A stretch of DNA of 64,000 nt from positions 1,927,001-1,991,000 of the forward strand of contig NC_092562.1 in the NCBI RefSeq assembly GCF_037975245.1, written 5' to 3'. This DNA comes from Apostichopus japonicus (Eukaryota; Echinodermata; Holothuroidea; Aspidochirotida; Stichopodidae). The notes beneath the pieces were generated by a model that was not told the DNA's origin, did no database searches, and saw only the letters and a list, made by a program, of their open reading frames with translations. Position numbers and translations under genes: made by a program. Below, piece after piece: positions 1-12,214 of the stretch. Each line of letters opens with the position of its first letter. The first letter of the stretch is position 1.

Positions 1-2449
1 TACAAAATTGTCGATTTTGGGCCAAAAATGAAAGTTCTCAAATTCCTGTCAGGATACGTCTAACAGACTCCCAGCACCCAGTACACGCTTCTCCCGAGAA
101 CAAAAGTGGCATTCGACGAAGTTTTAGTCATTTAAATCCGATATGAAATGACGTCAAGATATGGTTATTAAATTTCATTTTTCCACCAAAATATGAGTGT
201 TTTTAATACTCTGATCACCTGGAAAGGAATCAAAAGGGCGCCACACACCGCAGGTACAATTTTGGGAAGAATTAAAAAAGTCGTGATTTTGGCCAAAATC
301 GAAGAAAATCATAAGGGTATAACCTTACAAAATTGTCGATTTTGGGCCAAAAATGAAAGTTCTCAAATTCCTGTCAGGATACGTCTAACAGACTCCCAGC
401 ACCCAGTACACGCTTCTCCCGAGAACAAAAGTGGCATTCGACGAAGTTTTAGTCATTTAAATCCGATATGAAATGACGTCAAGATATGGTTATTAAATTT
501 CATTTTTCCACCAAAATATCAGTGTTTTTAATACTCTGATCACCTGGAAAGGAATCAAAAGGGCGCCACACACCGCAGGTACAATTTTGGGAAGAATTAA
601 AAAAGTCGTGATTTTGGCCAAAATCGAAGAAAATCATAAGGGTATAGCCTTACAAAATTGTCGATTTTGGGCCAAAAATGAAAGTTCTCAAATTCCTGTC
701 AGGATACGTCTAACAGACTCCCAGCACCCAGTACACGCTTCTCCCGAGAACAAAAGTGGCATTCGACGAAGTTTTAGTCATTTAAATCCGATATGAAATG
801 ACGTCAAGATATGGTTATTAAATTTCATTTTTCCACCAAAATATCAGTGTTTTTAATACTCTGATCACCTGGAAAGGAATCAAAAGGGCGCCACACACCG
901 CAGGTACAATTTTGGGAAGAATTAAAAAAGTTGTGATTTTGGCCAAAATCGAAGAAAATCATAAGGGTATAGCCTTACAAAATTGTCGATTTTGGGCCAA
1001 AAATGAAAGTTCTCAAATTCCTGTCAGGATACGTCTAACAGACTCCCAGCACCCAGTACACGCTTCTCCCGAGAACAAAAGTGGCATTCGACGAAGTTTT
1101 AGTCATTTAAATCCGATATGAAATGACGTCAAGATATGGTTATTAAATTTCATTTTTCCACCAAAATATGAGTGTTTTTAATACTCTGATCACCTGGAAA
1201 GGAATCAAAAGGGCGCCACACACCGCAGGTACAATTTTGGGAAGAATTAAAAAAGTCGTGATTTTGGCCAAAATCGAAGAAAATCATAAGGGTATAGCCT
1301 TACAAAATTGTCGATTTTGGGCCAAAAATGAAAGTTCTCAAATTCCTGTCAGGATACGTCTAACAGACTCCCAGCACCCAGTACACGCTTCTCCCGAGAA
1401 CAAAAGTGGCATTCGACGAAGTTTTAGTCATTTAAATCCGATATGAAATGACGTCAAGATATGGTTATTAAATTTCATTTTTCCACCAAAATATGAGTGT
1501 TTTTAATACTCTGATCACCTGGAAAGGAATCAAAGGGGCTCCACACACCGCAGGTACAATTTTGGGAAGAATTAAAAGAGTTGTGATTTTGGCCAAAATC
1601 GAAGAAAATCATAATAGCCTTACAAAATTGTCGATTTTGGGCCAAAAATGAAAGTTCTCAAATTCCTGTCAGGATACGTCTAACAGACTCCCAGCACCCA
1701 GTACACGCTTCTCCCGAGAACAAAAGTGGCATTCGACGAAGTTTTAGTCATTTAAATCCGATATGAAATGACGTCAAGATATGGTTATTAAATTTCATTT
1801 TTCCACCAAAATATCAGTGTTTTTAATACTCTGATCACCTGGAAAGGAATCAAAAGGGCGTCACACACCGCAGGTACAATTTTGGGAAGAATTAAGAAAG
1901 TCGTGATTTTGGCCAAAATCGAAGAAAATCATAAGGGTATAGCCTTACAAAATTGTCGATTTTGGGCCAAAAATGAAAGTTCTCAAATTCCTGTCAGGAT
2001 ACGTCTAACAGACTCCCAGCACCCAGTACACGCTTCTCCCGAGAACAAAAGTGGCATTCGACGAAGTTTTAGTCATTTAAATCCGATATGAAATGACGTC
2101 AAGATATGGTTATTAAATTTCATTTTTCCACCAAAATATCAGTGTTTTTAATACTCTGATCACCTGGAAAGGAATCAAAAGGGCTCCACACACCGCAGGT
2201 ACAATTTTGGGAAGAATTAAAAAAGTCGTGATTTTGGCCAAAATCGAAGAAAATCATAAGGGTATAGCCTTACAAAATTGTCGATTTTGGGCCAAAAATG
2301 AAAGTTCTCAAATTCCTGTCAGGATACGTCTAACAGACTCCCAGCACCCAGTACACGCTTCTCCCGAGAACAAAAGTGGCATTCGACGAAGTTTTAGTCA
2401 TTTAAATCCGATATGAAATGACGTCAAGATATGGTTATTAAATTTCATT

Positions 2450-3750
2450 TTTCCACCAAAATATCAGTGTTTTTAATACTCTGATCACCTGGAAAGGAAT
2501 CAAAAGGGCGCCACACACCGCAGGTACAATTTTGGGAAGAATTAAAAAAGTTGTGATTTTGGCCAAAATCAAAGAAAATCATAAGGGTATAGCCTTACAA
2601 AATTGTCGATTTTGGGCCAAAAATGAAAGTTCTCAAATTCCTGTCAGGATACGTCTAACAGACTCCCAGCACCCAGTACACGCTTCTCCCGAGAACAAAA
2701 GTGGCATTCGACGAAGTTTTAGTCATTTAAATCCGATATGAAATGACGTCAAGATATGGTTATTAAATTTCATTTTTCCACCAAAATATGAGTGTTTTTA
2801 ATACTCTGATCACCTGGAAAGGAATCAAAGGGGCGCCACACACCGCAGGTACAATTTTGGGAAAAATTAAAAAAGTCGTGATTTTGGCCAAAATCGAAGA
2901 AAATCATAAGGGTATAGCCTTACAAAATTGTCGATTTTGGGCCAAAAATGAAAGTTCTCAAATTCCTGTCAGGATACGTCTAACAGACTCCCAGCACCCA
3001 GTACACGCTTCTCCCGAGAACAAAAGTGGCATTCGACGAAGTTTTAGTCATTTAAATCCGATATGAAATGACGTCAAGATATGGTTATTAAATTTCATTT
3101 TTCCACCAAAATATCAGTGTTTTTAATACTCTGATCACCTGGAAAGGAATCAAAAGGGCGCCACACACCGCAGGTACAATTTTGGGAAGAATTAAAAAAG
3201 TTGTGATTTTGGCCAAAATCAAAGAAAATCATAAGGGTATAGCCTTACAAAATTGTCGATTTTGGGCCAAAAATGAAAGTTCTCAAATTCCTGTCAGGAT
3301 ACGTCTAACAGACTCCCAGCACCCAGTACACGCTTCTCCCGAGAACAAAAGTGGCATTCGACGAAGTTTTAGTCATTTAAATCCGATATGAAATGACGTC
3401 AAGATATGGTTATTAAATTTCATTTTTCCACCAAAATATGAGTGTTTTTAATACTCTGATCACCTGGAAAGGAATCAAAGGGGCGCCACACACCGCAGGT
3501 ACAATTTTGGGAAAAATTAAAAAAGTCGTGATTTTGGCCAAAATCGAAGAAAATCATAAGGGTATAGCCTTACAAAATTGTCGATTTTGGGCCAAAAATG
3601 AAAGTTCTCAAATTCCTGTCAGGATACGTCTAACAGACTCCCAGCACCCAGTACACGCTTCTCCCGAGAACAAAAGTGGCATTCGACGAAGTTTTAGTCA
3701 TTTAAATCCGATATGAAATGACGTCAAGATATGGTTATTAAATTTCATTT
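2450..3750 (+). repeat. 650-bp dimer duplicated in the satellite
   Basis: Two monomer types alternate: one with AAAATCAAAGAAAATC (near 2,570 and 3,220) and one with GGGAAAAATTAAAAAAG (near 2,860 and 3,510). They recur at exactly 650 bp, which is two monomers. The AAAATCAAAGAAAATC type also appears once near the right edge, at about 26,272. Confidence 0.75.
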
Positions 3751-4055
3751 TTCCACCAAAATATCAGTGTTTTTAATACTCTGATCACCTGGAAAGGAAT
3801 CAAAGGGGCGCCACACACCGCAGGTACAATTTTGGGAAGAATTAAAAAAGTTGTGATTTTGGCCAAAATCGAAGAAAATCATAAGGGTATAGCCTTACAA
3901 AATTGTCGATTTTGGGCCAAAAATGAAAGTTCTCAAATTCCTGTCAGGATACGTCTAACAGACTCCCAGCACCCAGTACACGCTTCTCCCGAGAACAAAA
4001 GTGGCATTCGACGAAGTTTTAGTCATTTAAGTCCGATATGAAATGACGTCAAGAT

Positions 4056-7000
4056 ATGGTTATCAAATTTCATTTTTCCACCAAAAATATGAGTGTTTTT
4101 AATACTCTGATCACCTGGAATGGAATCAAATGGGCTCCACACACCGCAGGTACAATTTTGGGAAGAATTAAAAAAGTCGTGATTTTGGCCAAAATCGAAG
4201 AAAATCATAAGGGTATAGCCTTACAAAATTGTCGATTTTGGGCCAAAAATGAAAGTTCTCAAATTCCTGTCAGGATACGTCTAACAGACTCCCATCACCC
4301 AGTACACGCTTCTCCCGAGAACAAAAGTGGCATTCGACGAAGTTTTAGTCATTTAAATCCGATATGAAATGACGTCAAGATATGGTTATTAAATTTCATT
4401 TTTCCACCAAAATATGAGTGTTTTTAATACTCTGATCACCTGGAATGGAATCAAATGGGCTCCACACACCGCAGGTACAATTTTGGGAAGAATTAAAAAA
4501 GTCGTGATTTTGGCCAAAATCGAAGAAAATCATAAGGGTATAGCCTTACAAAATTGTCGATTTTGGGCCAAAAATGAAAGTTCTCAAATTCCTGTCAGGA
4601 TACGTCTAACAGACTCCCATCACCCAGTACACGCTTCTCCCGATAACAAAAGTGGCATTCGACGAAGTTTTAGTCATTTAAATCCGATATGAAATGACGT
4701 CAAGATATGGTTATTAAATTTCATTTTTCCACCAAAATATGAGTGTTTTTAATACTCTGATCACCTGGAAAGGAATCAAAGGGGCTCCACACACCGCAGG
4801 TACAATTTTGGGAAGAATTAAAAGAGTTGTGATTTTGGCCAAAATCGAAGAAAATCATAAGGGCCTTACAAAATTGTCGATTTTGGGCCAAAAATGAAAG
4901 TTCTCAAATTCCTGTCAGGATACGTCTAACAGACTCCCAGCACCCAGTACACGCTTCTCCCGAGAACAAAAGTGGCATTCGACGAAGTTTTAGTCATTTA
5001 AATCCGATATGAAATGACGTCAAGATATGGTTATTAAATTTCATTTTTCCACCAAAATATGAGTGTTTTTTTTACTCTTATCACCTGGAATGGAATGAAA
5101 AGGGCGCCACACACCGCAGGTACAATTTTGGGAAGAATTAAAAAAGTCGTGATTATGGCCAAAATCGAAGAAAATCATAAGGGTATAGCCTTACAAAATT
5201 GTCGATTTTGGGCCAAAAATGAAAGTTCTCAAATTCCTGTCAGGATACGTCTAACAGACTCCCAGCACCCAGTACACGCTTCTCCCGATAACAAAAGTGG
5301 CATTCGACGAAGTTTTAGTCATTTAAATCCGATATGAAATGACGTCAAGATATGGTTATCAAATTTCATATTTCCATCAAAAATATGAGTGTTTTTAATA
5401 CTCTGATCACCTGGAATGGAATCAAAAGGGCTCCACACACCGCAGGTACAATTTTGGGAAGAATTAAAAAAGTCGTGATTTTGGCCAAAATCGAAGAAAA
5501 TCATAAGGGTATAATTGTCGATTTGTCGATTTTGGGCCAAAATTGTCGATTTTGGGCCAAAAATGAAAGTTCTCAAATTCCTGTCAGGATACGTCTAACA
5601 GACTCCCAGCACCCAGTACACGCTTCTCCCGAGAACAAAAGTGGCATTCGACGAAGTTTTAGTCATTTAAGTCCGATATGAAATGACGTCAAGATATGGT
5701 TATCAAATTTCATTTTTCCACCAAAAATATGAGTGTTTTTAATACTCTGATCACCTGGAATGGAATCAAATGGGCTCCACACACCGCAGGTACAATTTTG
5801 GGAAGAATTAAAAAAGTCGTGATTTTGGCCAAAATCGAAGAAAATCATAAGGGTATAGCCTTACAAAATTGTCGATTTTGGGCCAAAAATGAAAGTTCTC
5901 AAATTCCTGTCAGGATACGTCTAACAGACTCCCATCACCCAGTACACGCTTCTCCCGAGAACAAAAGTGGCATTCGACGAAGTTTTAGTCATTTAAATCC
6001 GATATGAAATGACGTCAAGATATGGTTATTAAATTTCATTTTTCCACCAAAATATGAGTGTTTTTAATACTCTGATCACCTGGAATGGAATCAAATGGGC
6101 TCCACACACCGCAGGTACAATTTTGGGAAGAATTAAAAAAGTCGTGATTTTGGCCAAAATCGAAGAAAATCAAACAAAATACAAAATTGTCGATTTTGGG
6201 CCAAAAATGAAAGTTCTCAAATTCCTGTCAGGATACGTCTAACAGACTCCCATCACCCAGTACACGCTTCTCCCGATAACAAAAGTGGCATTCGACGAAG
6301 TTTTAGTCATTTAAATCCGATATGAAATGACGTCAAGATATGGTTATTAAATTTCATTTTTCCACCAAAATATGAGTGTTTTTAATACTCTGATCACCTG
6401 GAAAGGAATCAAAGGGGCTCCACACACCGCAGGTACAATTTTGGGAAGAATTAAAAGAGTTGTGATTTTGGCCAAAATCGAAGAAAATCATAAGGGCCTT
6501 ACAAAATTGTCGATTTTGGGCCAAAAATGAAAGTTCTCAAATTCCTGTCAGGATACGTCTAACAGACTCCCAGCACCCAGTACACGCTTCTCCCGATAAC
6601 AAAAGTGGCATTCGACGAAGTTTTAGTCATTTAAATCCGATATGAAATGACGTCAAGATATGGTTATCAAATTTCATATTTCCATCAAAAATATGAGTGT
6701 TTTTAATACTCTGATCACCTGGAATGGAATCAAAAGGGCTCCACACACCGCAGGTACAATTTTGGGAAGAATTAAAAAAGTCGTGATTTTGGCCAAAATC
6801 GAAGAAAATCATAAGGGTATAGCCTTACAAAATTGTCGATTTTGGGCCAAAAATGAAAGTTCTCAAATTCCTGTCAGGATACGTCTAACAGACTCCCAGC
6901 ACCCAGTACACGCTTCTCCCGAGAACAAAAGTGGCATTCGACGAAGTTTTAGTCATTTAAGTCCGATATGAAATGACGTCAAGATATGGTTATCAAATTT

Positions 7001-7970
7001 CATTTTTCCACCAAAAATATGAGTGTTTTTAATACTCTGATCACCTGGAATGGAATCAAATGGGCTCCACACACCGCAGGTACAATTTTGGGAAGAATTA
7101 AAAAAGTCGTGATTTTGGCCAAAATCGAAGAAAATCATAAGGGTATAGCCTTACAAAATTGTCGATTTTGGGCCAAAAATGAAAGTTCTCAAATTCCTGT
7201 CAGGATACGTCTAACAGACTCCCATCACCCAGTACACGCTTCTCCCGAGAACAAAAGTGGCATTCGACGAAGTTTTAGTCATTTAAATCCGATATGAAAT
7301 GACGTCAAGATATGGTTATTAAATTTCATTTTTCCACCAAAATATGAGTGTTTTTAATACTCTGATCACCTGGAATGGAATCAAATGGGCTCCACACACC
7401 GCAGGTACAATTTTGGGAAGAATTAAAAAAGTCGTGATTTTGGCCAAAATCGAAGAAAATCATAAGGGTATAGCCTTACAAAATTGTCGATTTTGGGCCA
7501 AAAATGAAAGTTCTCAAATTCCTGTCAGGATACGTCTAACAGACTCCCATCACCCAGTACACGCTTCTCCCGATAACAAAAGTGGCATTCGACGAAGTTT
7601 TAGTCATTTAAATCCGATATGAAATGACGTCAAGATATGGTTATTAAATTTCATTTTTCCACCAAAATATGAGTGTTTTTAATACTCTGATCACCTGGAA
7701 AGGAATCAAAGGGGCTCCACACACCGCAGGTACAATTTTGGGAAGAATTAAAAGAGTTGTGATTTTGGCCAAAATCGAAGAAAATCATAAGGGCCTTACA
7801 AAATTGTCGATTTTGGGCCAAAAATGAAAGTTCTCAAATTCCTGTCAGGATACGTCTAACAGACTCCCAGCACCCAGTACACGCTTCTCCCGATAACAAA
7901 AGTGGCATTCGACGAAGTTTTAGTCATTTAAATCCGATATGAAATGACGTCAAGATATGGTTATTAAATT
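4056..7970 (+). repeat. Local 4- to 5-monomer higher-order unit, about 1.3 kb
   Basis: A private set of variants marks this stretch: CCCATCACCC in place of CCCAGCACCC, AATCAAATGGGCTCC, and the TCATATTTCCATC form. The series recurs with spacings of 1,640 bp (4,056 to 5,696) and 1,290 bp (5,696 to 6,986). The CCCATCACCC variant is confined to roughly 4.29-7.56 kb. The monomer at 5,352 has an extra 18 bp formed by re-duplication of a GATTTTGGGCCAAAA segment near 5,515-5,560. The monomer at 6,054 has a small replacement near 6,170. Confidence 0.8.
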
Positions 7971-10900
7971 TCATTTTTCCACCAAAATATCAGTGTTTTT
8001 AATACTCTGATCACCTGGAAAGGAATCAAAAGGGCGCCACACACCGCAGGTACAATTTTGGGAAGAATTAAAAAAGTCGTGATTTTGGCCAAAATCGAAG
8101 AAAATCATAAGGGTATAGCCTTACAAAATTGTCGATTTTGGGCCAAAAATGAAAGTTCTCAAATTCCTGTCAGGATACGTCTAACAGACTCCCAGCACCC
8201 AGTACACGCTTCTCCCGAGAACAAAAGTGGCATTCGACGAAGTTTTAGTCATTTAAGTCCGATATGAAATGACGTCAAGATATGGTTATCAAATTTCATT
8301 TTTCCACCAAAAATATCAGTGTTTTTAATACTCTGATCACCTGGAATGGAATCAAAAGGGCTCCACACACCGCAGGTACAATTTTGGGAAGAATTAAAAA
8401 AGTCGTGATTTTGGCCAAAATCGAAGAAAATCATAATGGTATAGCCTTACAAAATTGTCGATTTTGGGCCAAAAATGAAAGTTCTCAAATTCCTGTCAGG
8501 ATACGTCTAACAGACTCCCAGCACCCAGTACACGCTTCTCCCGAGAACAAAAGTGGCATTCGACGAAGTTTTAGTCAGTTAAATCCGATATGAAATGACG
8601 TCAAGATATGGTTATCAAATTTCATTTTTCCACCAAAAATATGAGTGTTTTTAATACTCTGATCACCTGGAATGGAATCAAAAGGGCTCCACACACCGCA
8701 GGTACAATTTTGGGAAGAATTAAAAAAGTCGTGATTTTGGCCAAAATCGAAGAAAATCATAAGGGTATAGCCTTACAAAATTGTCGATTTTGGGCCAAAA
8801 ATGAAAGTTCTCAAATTCCTGTCAGGATACGTCTAACAGACTCCCAGCACCCAGTACACGCTTCTCCCGAGAACAAAAGTGGCATTCGACGAAGTTTTAG
8901 TCATTTAAATCCGATATGAAATGACGTCAAGATATGGTTATTAAATTTCATTTTTCCACCAAAATATCAGTGTTTTTAATACTCTGATCACCTGGAAAGG
9001 AATCAAAGGGGCGCCACACACCGCAGGTACAATTTTGGGAAGAAATAAAAAAGTCGTGATTTTGGCCAAAATCGAAGAAAATCATAAGGGTATAGCCTTA
9101 CAAAATTGTCGATTTTGGGCCAAAAATGAAAGTTCTCAAATTCCTGTCAGGATACGTCTAACAGACTCCCAGCACCCAGTACACGCTTCTCCCGAGAACA
9201 AAAGTGGCATTCGACGAAGTTTTAGTCATTTAAGTCCGATATGAAATGACGTCAAGATATGGTTATCAAATTTCATTTTTCCACCAAAAATATGAGTGTT
9301 TTTAATACTCTGATCACCTGGAATGGAATCAAAAGGGCTCCACACACCGCAGGTACAATTTTGGGAAGAATTAAAAAAGTCGTGATTTTGGCCAAAATCG
9401 AAGAAAATCATAAGGGTATAGCCTTACAAAATTGTCGATTTTGGGCCAAAAATGAAAGTTCTCAAATTCCTGTCAGGATACGTCTAACAGACTCCCAGCA
9501 CCCAGTACACGCTTCTCCCGAGAACAAAAGTGGCATTCGACGAAGTTTTAGTCATTTAAATCCGATATGAAATGACGTCAAGATATGGTTATTAAATTTC
9601 ATTTTTCCACCAAAATATCAGTGTTTTTAATACTCTGATCACCTGGAAAGGAATCAAAAGGGCGCCACACACCGCAGGTACAATTTTGGGAAGAATTAAA
9701 AAAGTCGTGATTTTGGCCAAAATCGAAGAAAATCATAAGGGTATAGCCTTACAAAATTGTCGATTTTGGGCCAAAAATGAAAGTTCTCAAATTCCTGTCA
9801 GGATACGTCTAACAGACTCCCAGCACCCAGTACACGCTTCTCCCGAGAACAAAAGTGGCATTCGACGAAGGTTTAGTCATTTAAATCCGATATGAAATGA
9901 CGTCAAGATATGGTTATTAAATTTCATTTTTCCACCAAAATATGAGTGTTTTTAATACTCTGATCACCTGGAATGGAATCAAAAGGGCGCCACACACCGC
10001 AGGTACAATTTTGGGAAGAATTAAAAAAGTCGTGATTTTGGCCAAAATCGAAGAAAATCATAAGGGTATAGCCTTACAAAATTGTCGATTTTGGGCCAAA
10101 AATGAAAGTTCTCAAATTCCTGTCAGGATACGTCTAACAGACTCCCAGCACCCAGTACACGCTTCTCCCGAGAACAAAAGTGGCATTCGACGAAGTTTTA
10201 GTCATTTAAGTCCGATATGAAATGACGTCAAGATATGGTTATCAAATTTCATTTTTCCACCAAAAATATGAGTGTTTTTAATACTCTGATCACCTGGAAT
10301 GGAATCAAAAGGGCTCCACACACCGCAGGTACAATTTTGGGAAGAATTAAAAAAGTCGTGATTTTGGCCAAAATCGAAGAAAATCATAAGGGATAGCCTT
10401 ACAAAATTGTCGATTTTGGGCCAAAAATGAAAGTTCTCAAATTCCTGTCAGGATACGTCTAACAGACTCCCAGCACCCAGTACACGCTTCTCCCGAGAAC
10501 AAAAGTGGCATTCGACGAAGTTTTAGTCATTTAAGTCCGATATGAAATGACGTCAAGATATGGTTATCAAATTTCATTTTTCCACCAAAAATATGAGTGT
10601 TTTTAATACTCTGATCACCTGGAATGGAATCAAATGGGCTCCACACACCGCAGGTACAATTTTGGGAAGAATTAAAAAAGTCGTGATTTTGGCCAAAATC
10701 GAAGAAAATCATAAGGGTATAGCCTTACAAAATTGTCGATTTTGGGCCAAAAATGAAAGTTCTCAAATTCCTGTCAGGATACGTCTAACAGACTCCCAGC
10801 ACCCAGTACACGCTTCTCCCGAGAACAAAAGTGGCATTCGACGAAGTCTTAGTCATTTAAATCCGATATGAAATGACGTCAAGATATGGTTATTAAATTT

Positions 10901-12214
10901 CATTTTTCCACCAAAATATGAGTGTTTTTAATACTCTGATCACCTGGAAAGGAATCAAAAGGGCGCCACACACCGCAGGTACAATTTTGGGAAGAATTAA
11001 AAAAGTCGTGATTTTGGCCAAAATCGAAGAAAATCATAAGGGAATAGCCTTAGAAAATTGTCGATTTTGGGCCAAAAATGAAAGTTCTCAAATTCCTGTC
11101 AGGATACGTCTAACAGACTCCCAGCACTCAGTACACGCTTCTCCCGAGAACAAAAGTGGCATTCGACGAAGTTTTAGTCATTTAAATCCGATATGAAATG
11201 ACGTCAAGATATGGTTATTAAATTTCATTTTTCCACCAAAATATGAGTGTTTTTAATACTCTGATCACCTGGAATGGAATCAAAAGGGCTCCACACACCG
11301 CAGGTACAATTTTGGGAAGAATTAAAAAAGTCGTGATTTTGGCCAAAATCGAAGAAAATCATAAGGGTATAGCCTTACAAAATTGTCGATTTTGGGCCAA
11401 AAATGAAAGTTCTCAAATTCCTGTCAGGATACGTCTAACAGACTCCCAGCACCCAGTACACGCTTCTCCCGAGAACAAAAGTGGCATTCGACGAAGTTTT
11501 AGTCATTTAAATCCGATATGAAATGACGTCAAGATATGGTTATTAAATTTCATTTTTCCACCAAAATATGAGTGTTTTTAATACTCTGATCACCTGGAAA
11601 GGAATCAAAGGGGCGCCACACACCGCAGGTACAATTTTGGGAAGAAATAAAAAAGTCGTGATTTTGGCCAAAATCGAAGAAAATCATAAGGGTATAGCCT
11701 TACAAAATTGTCGATTTTGGGCCAAAAATGAAAGTTCTCAAATTCCTGTCAGGATACGTCTAACAGACTCCCAGCACCCAGTACACGCTTCTCCCGAGAA
11801 CAAAAGTGGCATTCGACGAAGTTTTAGTCATTTAAATCCGATATGAAATGACGTCAAGATATGGTTATTAAATTTCATTTTTCCACCAAAATATCAGTGT
11901 TTTTAATACTCTGATCACCTGGAAAGGAATCAAAAGGGCGCCACACACCGCAGGTACAATTTTGGGAAGAATTAAAAAAGTCGTGATTTTGGCCAAAATC
12001 GAAGAAAATCATAAGGGTATAGCCTTACAAAATTGTCGATTTTGGGCCAAAAATGAAAGTTCTCAAATTCCTGTCAGGATACGTCTAACAGACTCCCAGC
12101 ACCCAGTACACGCTTCTCCCGAGAACAAAAGTGGCATTCGACGAAGTTTTAGTCATTTAAATCCGATATGAAATGACGTCAAGATATGGTTATCAAATTT
12201 CATTTTTCCACCAA

